A DNA stretch of 33,249 bases from an uncultured Collinsella sp. (GTDB taxonomy: Bacteria > Actinomycetota > Coriobacteriia > Coriobacteriales > Coriobacteriaceae), in the NCBI GenBank assembly GCA_902493985.1, contig CABURR010000021.1:1-33249 (forward strand), given 5' to 3'. The position numbers and the translations under genes were made by a program. A model generated the notes under the pieces. That model worked only from the letters and a program-made list of their open reading frames with translations. It did not search any database and was not told the origin of the DNA. This document shows, one piece after another, positions 1-7,624 of this stretch. Every line of letters begins with the position of its first letter. Position 1 is the first letter of the stretch.

Positions 1-69
1 CGCGATTGGGACACAATCTATTCCGAAGCCATGGACGAGCGCTATCGCCAAAAGGGGATGATCCTGTGA
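1..69 (+). CDS. C-terminal end of an unidentified protein (partial)
   Basis: An open frame runs from the first base to a TGA at 67-69 and gives 22 residues ending YRQKGMIL. It overlaps the GTG start of the PIN-domain gene at 66 by four bases (GTGA), the arrangement usual for translationally coupled antitoxin-toxin or other two-gene units. That overlap is the main reason to call it a real gene end. Too little is visible to assign a family; a small antitoxin or DNA-binding partner is a guess from context. Confidence 0.5.
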   Translation, partial: RDWDTIYSEAMDERYRQKGMIL

Positions 70-581
70 GCGGGTCTCCCCTCAAAATAATGGTGGACGC
101 TAACGTATGGGTTGATTCGTTTTGCGTCGACCATGCCGAGTCGCTTGCCGCGCGTGCGTTTATTGGGCAGGCGACGGAGACGGGGGCGTTGCTGTTCTTC
201 CCGGTGCATATCGCTAAGGACGTGCTGTACGTTGTCCAACACGAGCTGAAGCGAAGCGTTCTTGCCAGCGGGGGAGCGCTCGACGAGGCTTCTGCCCGCG
301 CGATTGGCGATGCGGCGTTGGCGTTTGTGCGGAACATGACCGAAAACGCCACGGCCGTGGGTGCAGATGCGTCGGACCTTTGGCTGGCCGACAAATACTT
401 AGCGCTCCATCGCGATTACGAGGACAACTTGGTGCTCGCTGCGTGCAAGCGCGCACAGGTCGATTACTTGGTGACTAACGATCGCAAGCTGCTCGAACAT
501 GCCGATCTTGCAGCAAAGACCCCGCGCCAAATGATGCCGATTCTTGCTTTGGCCGAACGCGGCGGCGCGGCTATCGGTTGA
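66..581 (+). CDS. PIN-domain protein, putative VapC-like ribonuclease
   Basis: The 171-residue product starts with a beta-strand followed by a conserved Asp (KIMVDANVWVDSF) and ends with the acidic/Thr-Asn-Asp pattern of PIN domains (DYEDNLVLAACKR, then YLVTNDRKLL). These residues normally bind the metal that drives RNA cleavage. GTG at 66 is preferred as start because it overlaps the upstream stop (GTGA) and removes a poorly PIN-like leader; ATG at 90 is a second candidate and would leave almost no residues before the first strand. PIN proteins are often toxins paired with an upstream antitoxin, which the truncated upstream frame could be. The gene is convergent with the hypothetical gene at 640-1074 and no clear terminator is seen between them. 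Confidence 0.75.
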   Translation: MSGSPLKIMVDANVWVDSFCVDHAESLAARAFIGQATETGALLFFPVHIAKDVLYVVQHELKRSVLASGGALDEASARAIGDAALAFVRNMTENATAVGADASDLWLADKYLALHRDYEDNLVLAACKRAQVDYLVTNDRKLLEHADLAAKTPRQMMPILALAERGGAAIG

Positions 582-639
582 CGCGAACTGTTTGCGGGCC
601 TCTTGGACGACGATGCGCCAAGGGACCCGCGTTTGCAAT

Positions 640-1074
640 TTACAAAAGCTCGGCCTTAATGGCGGGACTTTCTGCGAGCTGCTCGGCTGCCTTTTCGTCG
701 GAGCTGTCGAGTGCTGCCAGACTGCGGTAGACCCACTCGTTGACCTGGGTGTTCTTGACGCCTGCGGTCTGCATAAGGGCGCCTACCTCGCGGATTGCTG
801 CGAGCAGATTGGCTTTGGGACCCGCGAGCTCGACCTCGATGCCGTGGTAGGCGGTCACGCCGCGGTTCTCACTCACGTGGTCGATAAAGCCCTCGACGGT
901 CTCAAGCTGCTGGACGAGAGCCGCATCATCGTCAGCGTCCAGCGCGACGAGTGCGTTCGATACCGTGAGGGCGGGATGTCCGCAGGGGACAAAGCCTTCG
1001 ATGACATCCATGGCTTCGGCAATGGTTGAGCCCAGGCCTGCGAGGGCATTGACGAGTTGCTGCTTGGTATCCAT
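640..1074 (-). CDS. hypothetical protein, 144 aa, mostly helical
   Basis: I do not recognise the family. The product is 144 residues, acidic, rich in Ala, Leu, Glu and Val, with no signal peptide, membrane segment or Cys/His metal pattern. The sequence looks like a bundle of amphipathic helices (for instance KQQLVNALAGLGSTIAEAMD at the start and EKAAEQLAESPAIKAELL at the end). An AAGGA ribosome binding site sits a few bases upstream of the ATG at 1074, and codon use fits the neighbours, so it is probably a real gene. It is transcribed alone and away from the tmRNA. No function is proposed. Confidence 0.75.
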   Translation of the reverse strand: MDTKQQLVNALAGLGSTIAEAMDVIEGFVPCGHPALTVSNALVALDADDDAALVQQLETVEGFIDHVSENRGVTAYHGIEVELAGPKANLLAAIREVGALMQTAGVKNTQVNEWVYRSLAALDSSDEKAAEQLAESPAIKAELL

Positions 1075-1313
1075 AACGGTCCTTTCGACGGTTCAATTTT
1101 GCTTGGCGAAAATATACGTGACGCGATCGGTAGCAAAAGTGCGAAGTGCGGCGCACATTGGGGTCTTCACAGCTCGTGCATAGAACAGCTGTCTGCCTTT
1201 AGAACGTGGTAAGATAGCTATCCACGAGCGGGGTTCACCCCGCGTGTTCCTTGAAAAGTCGACGGTTATCGGGTGTTTGCAGACCCGATACCATCCAGAC
1301 TTTCCCAACATTC

Positions 1314-1677
1314 GGGGGCGACTGGTTTCGACACGATAGCTCTGAGAGAGGAAGCAAGCCGAGGTCTCCTCGCCTCGTTAAACAGGGGTACCGTCAAATT
1401 GAATTGACAACAACTCTTCTTTTGAGCCTATGGCTCTCGCTGCTTAGTTTATAGCGGCGCGTCAACCCGGTGATTTCCCCGACACCGGCGCGACGTCATT
1501 TTAGGGGAATGCTCCTGCGCACGTAATCGGTATGGTGCAGGCTAAGACCGAACCGGTTAGGACGCCGCGAGCGTGTCGCTGCGCGCAAAGCGTCCGAGAC
1601 TAAACCAGCGACTGAGCTTGGAGATGCCAATCAGGGGGCTTTCGTGGACCGGAGTTCGATTCTCCGCGCCTCCACCA
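1314..1677 (+). ncRNA. ssrA: transfer-messenger RNA (tmRNA)
   Basis: tmRNA rescues ribosomes stalled on broken mRNAs and adds a degradation tag. The 5' end GGGGGCGACTGGTTTCGAC is the standard tmRNA start and pairs with CGCCTCC at 1667-1673, followed by A and an encoded CCA at 1675-1677; the T-arm GGAGTTCGATTCTCC precedes it. The tag frame ends with codons for ALAA and TAG at 1445-1447. Reading back, the frame gives DNNSSFEPMALAA, with an in-frame TGA at 1400-1402 that limits the resume codon to ATT 1403 or, more likely, GAC 1406. Length (364 nt) is normal for a one-piece tmRNA. Confidence 0.96.
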
Positions 1678-1685
1678 GAAGTAAC

Positions 1686-1723
1686 AGGCAGGTAGATACT
1701 CATATCTACCTGCCTTTTTATTT
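1686..1723 (+). terminator. intrinsic terminator of tmRNA
   Basis: A perfect 13-bp stem (AGGCAGGTAGATA, 1686-1698, with its complement at 1703-1715), a 4-base CTCA loop and a T-rich tail (TTTTATTT) lie eight bases past the tmRNA CCA. Confidence 0.92.
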
Positions 1724-1733
1724 CTAGTCCGTA

Positions 1734-1990
1734 CCGCGGAGGATCGAACTCTGTGCAGGGCGCGGGCGTAAAGAAAACGCGTGAGCGTTTTTAGCCCGCG
1801 GGCGAGGACGCCGGCAGGCGGCCGAAGCCGGTGTGTATTTGCGAAGCAAATACGCGGATTCTCCGCGCAATGCCTCAGCCCAAAACAGATGCGATGTCGA
1901 TCGGATGACAGCCGACAATGCCCCCGCGCCAACGTCATCTCTACCCGCGGAGAATCGAACTCTATGCAGGGCGCGGGCGTAAAGAAAACG
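1734..1990. repeat. pair of 46-bp direct repeats carrying a reversed T-arm-like module
   Basis: 1734-1779 and 1945-1990 match at 44 of 46 positions. Both begin CCGCGGAGRATCGAACTC, whose reverse complement (GAGTTCGATTCTCCGCG) is identical over 17 bases, in the second copy, to the tmRNA 3' end at 1652-1668. The first copy continues into AAACGCGTGAGCGTTT, a small palindrome also found near tRNA-Glu at about 21102-21118. Between the copies is a perfect hairpin GTATTTGC/GCAAATAC around 1835-1853. No gene is visible here; open frames in this stretch are compositional. Confidence 0.75.
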
Positions 1991-2006
1991 TCGCAGCAGC
2001 GCGGGT

Positions 2007-2148
2007 GGGACGCGCTTTCCCAATGGCGGCCCAGGCGAAAAGCGCATCCCGGAATCCGCGCTCAGACTGGGACGTGGTTTCCGGATGACACATCAAGCGG
2101 AAAGTTCATCCCGGAATCTCGCCTCAAACTGGGACACACTTTCCGCTT
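2007..2148. repeat. cluster of tandem hairpin repeats upstream of the patatin gene
   Basis: Three adjacent units. 2007-2050 folds as GGGA-c-GCGCTTT with AAAGCGC-a-TCCC. 2045-2083 and 2107-2145 are diverged copies (30 of 39 identical, period 62) of a unit starting CATCCCGGAATC and ending TTTCCG. The last unit is framed by a perfect 11-bp inverted repeat, AAGCGGAAAGT at 2095-2105 and its complement at 2138-2148. This looks like a REP/PIN-type intergenic repeat; the family is not identified. Confidence 0.65.
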
Positions 2149-2231
2149 CACCTGCCGCCTCGAAAAACCCATGCGCTCGCCATCTCAAAACTGGGTAGAA
2201 GAAAGCCAAAACGCAATCGCAGGAGGTCAAC

Positions 2232-3110
2232 ATGACTGCAGAAGATAAGGCAAAGAACGCCGGCAAGGTCGCGCTCGTCTTGGAGGGTGGCAGTTTTCGT
2301 GGGCAGTTCACCGCAGGCGTGCTCGACGTTCTCATGGAGGCCGGCGTCGAGATTCCGGCTGTCTACGGTGTATCGGCCGGCGCCCTCAACGGCGTGAACT
2401 ACAAGTCGCACCAGATCGGCCGTGCCAACCGCATCAACCTGGCTTTCTGCAATGACAACCGCTTCATGGGCGCCGCATCGCTTGCGTCTACGGGCTCCAT
2501 TGTGGGTTACGACTTTATCTTCAACGATGTCCAGGACCGCCTGGACCCCTTTGACAACGAGACGTTCGACGCGAGCCCCATCGAGATGTACGCCGTCGCG
2601 ACGGACATGCTCTTTGGAACCGCCACGTACCTCCCGGTCAAAAGCGCCGTGCTCGATCTCGACGCCGTGCGCGCCTCGACCTCGTTGCCGCTGGTGACGC
2701 CGCCGGTCGAGATCGACGGGCACAAATACGTCGACGGCGGCGTGGCCGATTCGGTCCCCATCGAGCATGTGCTGGAGGAGGCGGGCTTCGACCGTGCGGT
2801 CGCCATCGTCACGCAGGACCGCTCGTACGAGAAAAAGCCCTACGAGTTTATGCCTGCCGCGCGCGCCCGCTATGCCGACTACCCTTACCTACTCGAGGCT
2901 ATCGAGACGCGCCACGACCGTTACAACATCCAGCGCATGCACCTGTGGAAGTATGAGCGCGAGGGCCGTGCGTTGGTCGTCGCTCCGCAAAAGCCGGTCG
3001 AGGTCGGCCATGTCGAGCACGATCCGGCAAAGCTTTTGGACCTGTATATCCAGGGCCGTCAGGAGGCAAAGCGTCTGCTCGCGGAAATCCAAGAGTTCGT
3101 TGAGCGCTAG
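2232..3110 (+). CDS. patatin-like phospholipase family protein
   Basis: A 292-residue cytoplasmic serine hydrolase of the patatin/RssA type, which cleaves acyl esters of lipids using a Ser-Asp dyad. The oxyanion-hole loop is LEGGSFRGQFTAGV (residues 17-30, with Glu-Gly-Gly in place of the more common triple Gly), the nucleophile elbow is GVSAG with Ser48, and the catalytic Asp is in YVDGGVADSVP (Asp168). No signal peptide or membrane segment is present. Start ATG 2232 has an AGGAGG site at about 2220-2225. It stands alone between the repeat cluster and the rplM promoter. The natural substrate cannot be told from the sequence. Confidence 0.9.
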   Translation: MTAEDKAKNAGKVALVLEGGSFRGQFTAGVLDVLMEAGVEIPAVYGVSAGALNGVNYKSHQIGRANRINLAFCNDNRFMGAASLASTGSIVGYDFIFNDVQDRLDPFDNETFDASPIEMYAVATDMLFGTATYLPVKSAVLDLDAVRASTSLPLVTPPVEIDGHKYVDGGVADSVPIEHVLEEAGFDRAVAIVTQDRSYEKKPYEFMPAARARYADYPYLLEAIETRHDRYNIQRMHLWKYEREGRALVVAPQKPVEVGHVEHDPAKLLDLYIQGRQEAKRLLAEIQEFVER

Positions 3111-3210
3111 CGACGGCGAACCCTCAAAAAAATGACAACAGCTCAAGAGCTGGAAAATCACAGCTCGTGGATGACATGTGCAGAAACTCTGGTCGGAGCC
3201 AAAATACCTG

Positions 3211-3238
3211 TTGACTCGTACGGCGAGCGGGGTAATAT
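3211..3238 (+). promoter_or_regulatory. sigma-70-type promoter of rplM-rpsI
   Basis: TTGACT (3211-3216) and TAATAT (3233-3238) are separated by 16 bases. The transcript would carry a leader of about 60 nt before rplM; L13 operons in many bacteria have an autoregulatory leader, but I cannot assign a specific fold here. Confidence 0.75.
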
Positions 3239-3304
3239 GGACGGGTTACTTGCAGAGCCCCGTGAATCTCTGTAACAACACGTACTGTACATGGAGGAGT
3301 CTAA

Positions 3305-3748
3305 GTGATTTCGAAATCGACTCACTACGCCAAGCAGGGCGAGGTCCAACGCAACTGGGTTCTCGTCGACGCCGATGGTGCTGTCCTGGGCCGTCTTGCC
3401 ACCCAGATCGCAATGATCCTGCGCGGTAAGAACAAGCCCCAGTTCACGCCCAACAGCGACTGCGGCGACTTCGTTGTCGTCATCAACGCCGATAAGGTCC
3501 AGCTTACCGGTAACAAGGCCGACACGAAGACCTATTATCGCCACAGCGGCTACAACGGCGGCCTCAAGGCTGAGAGCTTCCGCCAGGCTATGGAGAAGCA
3601 CCCGGAGAAGGTCATCGAGCGCGCCGTTCGCGGTATGCTGCCCAAGACCACCCTCGGCCGTGCCCAGATGACCAAGCTTAAGGTCTACGCTGGTGCCGAG
3701 CATCCGCATGCTGCCCAGAACCCCACGAAGATTGAGCTGGAGGCTTAA
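3305..3748 (+). CDS. rplM: 50S ribosomal protein L13
   Basis: 147-residue L13, an early-assembly protein of the large subunit. Typical L13 segments are present: WVLVDADGAVLGRLATQIA near the N terminus, VVVINADKVQLTGNK, YYRHSGYNGG, and AVRGMLPKTTLGR, then LKVYAGAEHPH near the end. The start is GTG 3305, supported by the GGAGG site at about 3293 and by the correct N-terminal length for the family. It is followed after two bases by rpsI, the near-universal L13-S9 operon. Confidence 0.98.
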   Translation: MISKSTHYAKQGEVQRNWVLVDADGAVLGRLATQIAMILRGKNKPQFTPNSDCGDFVVVINADKVQLTGNKADTKTYYRHSGYNGGLKAESFRQAMEKHPEKVIERAVRGMLPKTTLGRAQMTKLKVYAGAEHPHAAQNPTKIELEA

Positions 3749-3750
3749 AG

Positions 3751-4146
<396 letters not shown>

Positions 4147-4176
4147 GGTTTTATCTCCTTACGAGATACAATGTAC

Positions 4177-4220
4177 AAGCGGGGCCTGCCGATTCCTCGG
4201 CGGGTCCCGCTTTTCTTTTT
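4177..4220 (+). terminator. intrinsic terminator of rplM-rpsI
   Basis: A GC-rich stem from AAGCGGG (4177) to CCCGCTT (to 4212) with an inner GCCGA/TCGGC part, followed by TTTTCTTTTT. Confidence 0.9.
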
Positions 4221-4269
4221 CGACTAGGGTGGGCGGTTGCATATCGCCTGCTAGGGAAGGAGCAATCCT

Positions 4270-5607
4270 ATGCCCCAGAACATCTTCGGTACCGACGGCG
4301 TTCGTGGCGTCGCCAACGCCGATCTTTCGTGCGACCTCGCGTTTCGCCTGGGCCGCGCGGCGACCAAGTTTCTTGGTCCGGACATCTGCATCGGCCGTGA
4401 CACGCGCCTTTCGGGCACCATGCTCGAGAGCGCTCTGACCGCCGGCATTATGGCCGAGGGCGGCCGCCCGCATTGCTGCGGCGTTATCCCCACGCCCGCC
4501 GTGGCACTGCTCACCGTCCAGAACGAGCTCGATGGCGGCATCGTCATCTCTGCTTCGCATAATCCGCCGGAGTTCAACGGCATCAAGTTCTTTAGCCGCA
4601 AGGGCATGAAGCTTCCCGATGCTGTCGAGGAAGAGATCAGCGCCTGGGTCATGTCCGAGGAAGCCATGGCTGCCGACACGCTGCCGACCGGTGCCGGTGT
4701 GGGCCACATCATCAAGATGAAGGACGCTCGCAAGGCATATGTCGATCATGCCATCGATACGCTCGATGGCCTGAGGCTCGACGGCCTGGTCGTTGCCGTC
4801 GACTGCGGCCACGGTGCTTCCTGCCAGACTACGCCCGCCGCGCTGCAGCGCCTAGGCGCCACGGTGCACGCTATCAACACCGATTACTGCGGCACTGACA
4901 TTAACGTTGAGTGCGGCTCCACTCACCTCGAGCCCCTGCGCGAGCTCGTGCTGCGCACCCACGCCGATATCGGCCTGGCCCACGACGGCGACGCCGATCG
5001 CGTACTGTTCGTGGACAGCGAGGGCAATGAGATCGACGGTGACTACATCCTGGCTATCTGCGGTTCTGACCTCGCCGCTCGCGGCAAGCTCGCCAACTCC
5101 GAGATCGTTTCGACCGTCATGTGCAACCTGGGCTTCTCCATCGCTATGAAGGAGCAGGGCTTCGAGATGGTCCAGACCGCCGTGGGCGACCGCTACGTTC
5201 TGGAGCGCATGCTCGAGGACGGTGCCGTCATCGGTGGCGAGCAGTCCGGCCACATCATCTTCCTGGAGCACAACACCACCGGTGACGGCCTGGTGACGGC
5301 TCTGCAGCTGCTGGCCGTGCTCAAGCGCACCGGTCGTACCCTCACCGACCTTGCCGGCATCATGAAGAAGTACCCGCAGGTACTCGTCAACGTGCATTCC
5401 GACAACAAGGCAGGTCTGGACGATTGCCAGCCCATCTGGGATGCCGTCGCTGCTGCCGAGAAGGAGCTTGACGGCCGCGGCCGCATTCTGGTGCGCCCGA
5501 GCGGTACCGAGCCGCTGGTCCGCGTGATGGCTGAGGCCGAGACGCACGAGCTGACCCAGCGCGTTGTCGACGACATCGTCGAGGTTGTCAAGCGCGAACT
5601 TCCCTAA
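4270..5607 (+). CDS. glmM: phosphoglucosamine mutase
   Basis: 445 residues, the normal length for GlmM, which interconverts glucosamine-6-phosphate and glucosamine-1-phosphate on the way to UDP-GlcNAc for peptidoglycan. Domain marks in order: FGTDGVRG at residues 6-13, the phosphoserine loop ISASHNPPEFNG with Ser96, the metal loop HDGDADRVLF, the sugar-binding GGEQSGHI and the phosphate-binding RPSGTEPLVRVM near the C terminus. The Gly-Glu-Gln-Ser-Gly-His form favours GlmM over phosphoglucomutase or phosphomannomutase. AAGGAG at about 4258 supports ATG 4270. The placement one gene away from nagB suggests a local amino-sugar theme. Confidence 0.97.
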   Translation: MPQNIFGTDGVRGVANADLSCDLAFRLGRAATKFLGPDICIGRDTRLSGTMLESALTAGIMAEGGRPHCCGVIPTPAVALLTVQNELDGGIVISASHNPPEFNGIKFFSRKGMKLPDAVEEEISAWVMSEEAMAADTLPTGAGVGHIIKMKDARKAYVDHAIDTLDGLRLDGLVVAVDCGHGASCQTTPAALQRLGATVHAINTDYCGTDINVECGSTHLEPLRELVLRTHADIGLAHDGDADRVLFVDSEGNEIDGDYILAICGSDLAARGKLANSEIVSTVMCNLGFSIAMKEQGFEMVQTAVGDRYVLERMLEDGAVIGGEQSGHIIFLEHNTTGDGLVTALQLLAVLKRTGRTLTDLAGIMKKYPQVLVNVHSDNKAGLDDCQPIWDAVAAAEKELDGRGRILVRPSGTEPLVRVMAEAETHELTQRVVDDIVEVVKRELP

Positions 5608-5678
5608 TGGTCAAAAACCGGTGCCAAGTGGTAAACTGTTAAGGTTATTTTGATTGATTGGTATGTCCGAGGGGGAGC

Positions 5679-6176
5679 ATGTTCACTAAAGTCCTAAGGT
5701 CTTTTGGTATGCGTGGTCGAGTCCTTACGCTGGATGCTCCCATCTCGGGCGACGTCATTCCGCTCTCCGAGGTAAACGACCAGACGTTTGCCACCGGCCT
5801 TTTGGGCCAGGGCGTGGCGATTCAGCCCACCGGAACGCGTGTGATTGCACCGGCTGATGCCAAGGTCGAGGCCATTTTTCCCACGGGACACGCTGTTGCG
5901 CTTAACACGGTCGATGGCCTGGACGTGCTCATCCACGTTGGTTTGGACACTGTTCAGCTCGAGGGCAAGCACTTTACCGTACATGCGCAAGTGGGTGACA
6001 TCGTCCATAAGGGCGATGTACTCATTGAGTTCGATCGCGAGGCAATTGCTGCCGAGGGCTACGATGTGACGGTTCCCATCTTGGTGTGCAACTCCGTTGA
6101 GTTCTCGAGCATCAAGGGCTCCGTTGGCGTGCATGTCGAAGAGATGGACCAGCTCATCGTTGCTCGCGAGCGCTAG
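5679..6176 (+). CDS. PTS glucose-type IIA component (stand-alone)
   Basis: 165 residues, a complete EIIA-Glc/PtsG-IIA domain without attached IIB or IIC. It passes phosphate from HPr to a membrane permease of the glucose/GlcNAc/alpha-glucoside group. The two active-site histidines are visible as PTGHAVAL (His71) and LIHVGLDTVQLEG (His86, the phosphorylated one), and the fold start is MRGRVLTLDAPISGDVIPLS. ATG 5679 has GAGGGGGAG directly upstream; a TTG further upstream in the same frame is rejected. The gene sits between glmM and nagB, so GlcNAc or a similar sugar is a reasonable guess for its permease. It could equally serve the IIBC-type permease whose start lies at the far end of the window. 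Confidence 0.92.
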   Translation: MFTKVLRSFGMRGRVLTLDAPISGDVIPLSEVNDQTFATGLLGQGVAIQPTGTRVIAPADAKVEAIFPTGHAVALNTVDGLDVLIHVGLDTVQLEGKHFTVHAQVGDIVHKGDVLIEFDREAIAAEGYDVTVPILVCNSVEFSSIKGSVGVHVEEMDQLIVARER

Positions 6177-6217
6177 CAAGTGCACATGGCCATTAGCCTA
6201 CAATTCAAACACGTTTG

Positions 6218-6440
6218 CGGAGGGCGCCCTTGAAAGAGGACGCCCTCCGTGGCAAGATGGGAAACGTCCGAGGCTAAACAGCTTCGGGTCACCGTGGACG
6301 GGCAGGGGCCTCGACGCGGCTAGACACGAGACACATACATTACGCGACCTCGCCCTGGTGGCCGCACACGTTGGTTGCGGCCGACGCGGGCCGCGGGCAA
6401 GTGCTTGTAAGGGAGCCTTGCCTCTCTTGTACGAGAAAGG
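6218..6440 (+). other. structured intergenic region / possible nagB leader RNA
   Basis: The 271-bp gap before nagB is GC-rich and full of local stems. These are a perfect 9-bp stem CGGAGGGCG (6218-6226) with 6241-6249, an 8-bp stem CCGAGGCT (6268-6275) with 6280-6287, and GGCCGCA (6360-6366) with 6376-6382. Possible longer pairings are CAGGG/CCCTG and CGCG/CGCG between 6303 and 6357. None is followed by a T run, so they do not look like terminators. I could not match it to RNase P, SRP RNA, 6S RNA or a known riboswitch consensus by eye. Confidence 0.35.
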
Positions 6441-6447
6441 ACGCGTA

Positions 6448-7176
6448 ATGAAGATCATTAAAGCTAAAGACTACGAGGATATGAGCCGCAAGGCCGCCAA
6501 TATTATCTCGGCGCAGGTTATCCTCAAGCCCGACTGCGTGCTGGGCCTTGCCACCGGCTCCACCCCGATCGGTGCCTACAAGCAGCTCGCTGCTTGGTAC
6601 AAGAAGGGCGACGTCGACTTTGCCGAGGTCAGCACCTACAACCTGGATGAGTATCGCGGCCTTTCGCATGACGATCCCCAGAGCTATCACTACTTCATGC
6701 GTGAGAACTTCTTCGATCACATCAACATTGACCTGAACAACACGCATGTGCCCGATGGCTCCAACCCCGACGCCGCCGCTGCCTGCTCTGAGTACGACAA
6801 GATTGTCGCCGCCGCCGGTTACCCGGATCTGCAGCTGCTCGGCATTGGCAACAACGGCCACATCGGCTTCAACGAGCCCGATGACCACTTCTCCAAGGGC
6901 ACGCACTGCGTCGACCTCACCGAGAGCACCATTCAGGCCAACAGCCGCCTGTTCGACAGCATCGACGATGTTCCCCGTCAGGCCTACACCATGGGTACCC
7001 AGACCATCATGTATGCCCGCATGATCCTGGTCGTCGCCAACGGCGAGGCCAAGGCTCAGGCCGTGCACGATATGTGCTATGGTCCGGTTACGCCCGAGTG
7101 CCCGGCTTCGATCCTGCAGCTGCACACCAACTGCGTTGTCGTTGCCGACGAGGCCGCCCTTTCGCTCTGCGAGTAG
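6448..7176 (+). CDS. nagB: glucosamine-6-phosphate deaminase
   Basis: 242 residues, the short Firmicutes-like NagB without extra domains. It converts glucosamine-6-phosphate to fructose-6-phosphate and ammonia, feeding amino sugars to glycolysis. Motifs: phosphate loop GLATGSTPIGAY (33-44), the catalytic Asp in STYNLDEYRGL (Asp67), and LGIGNNGHIGFNEP (131-144) with the active-site His138 and Glu143; the Asn at 136, where the E. coli enzyme has Asp, is common in Gram-positive NagB. Start ATG 6448 has a GAAAGGA site. A long structured gap precedes it and a terminator follows. Confidence 0.96.
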   Translation: MKIIKAKDYEDMSRKAANIISAQVILKPDCVLGLATGSTPIGAYKQLAAWYKKGDVDFAEVSTYNLDEYRGLSHDDPQSYHYFMRENFFDHINIDLNNTHVPDGSNPDAAAACSEYDKIVAAAGYPDLQLLGIGNNGHIGFNEPDDHFSKGTHCVDLTESTIQANSRLFDSIDDVPRQAYTMGTQTIMYARMILVVANGEAKAQAVHDMCYGPVTPECPASILQLHTNCVVVADEAALSLCE

Positions 7177-7208
7177 CGCGAATCCTGCACCTCGACATAG
7201 CCTTGCCT

Positions 7209-7237
7209 AAGGCCTCCGCTTTGCGGGGGCCTTTTTG
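7209..7237 (+). terminator. intrinsic terminator of nagB
   Basis: AAGGCCTCCGC (7209-7219) pairs with GCGGGGGCCTT (7223-7233) through one G-T pair, with a TTT loop and a TTTTT tail. Confidence 0.9.
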
Positions 7238-7624
7238 TTATCCCTTTCCGCCCACTTGACCAAAATCTTGTCGCAAGCTTGACGAATGCCGGATGCCCAA
7301 CAGTTTGATTCATTCCATAACAGATTCTATGCAAAAATGCCACTAGAAGGTCGTAGACGGTAGCGGGTGCTAGGCGAGTTGAATGACATGGCTGAACCTT
7401 GTTCATCTGCGTTACACTGCCGCTTGGATGGGACAAGCTGACAAGATCATTTACCTGCTTAAAGACCGATTAGTCGGGGGATTAATAACAATCGGCCCTC
7501 GCTGTACAAAAACTTGCCGCTTGCGTACCAAAAGACAACCTAAAACACAAGGTCGCTCTATTCATAGCGCGGCTTGTATGGTCTTGCGGCTACAGTGTCC
7601 ATACGGTCGAGTTGAGGAGCGGGC
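7238..7624. other. 387-bp gap without a gene
   Basis: I see no supported gene, RNA or long repeat here. The region has lower GC than the flanks and small dyads (CCGATTAGTCGG near 7467), as expected for the promoter region of the large regulator downstream. I cannot pick a convincing -35/-10 pair. Confidence 0.4.

Noticed and set aside
1734..1990. Repeats after tmRNA as a CRISPR array
   Set aside because: Only two copies with 165 bp between them, no regular spacers and no cas genes.
1600..2248. Open frames on both strands through the tmRNA end and the repeats downstream
   Set aside because: They arise from the tmRNA 3' end and repeats and have no ribosome binding site or family resemblance.
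6218..6249. Hairpin after the PTS IIA gene as an intrinsic terminator
   Set aside because: The stem is good but it is followed by TGGCAAG with no T run.
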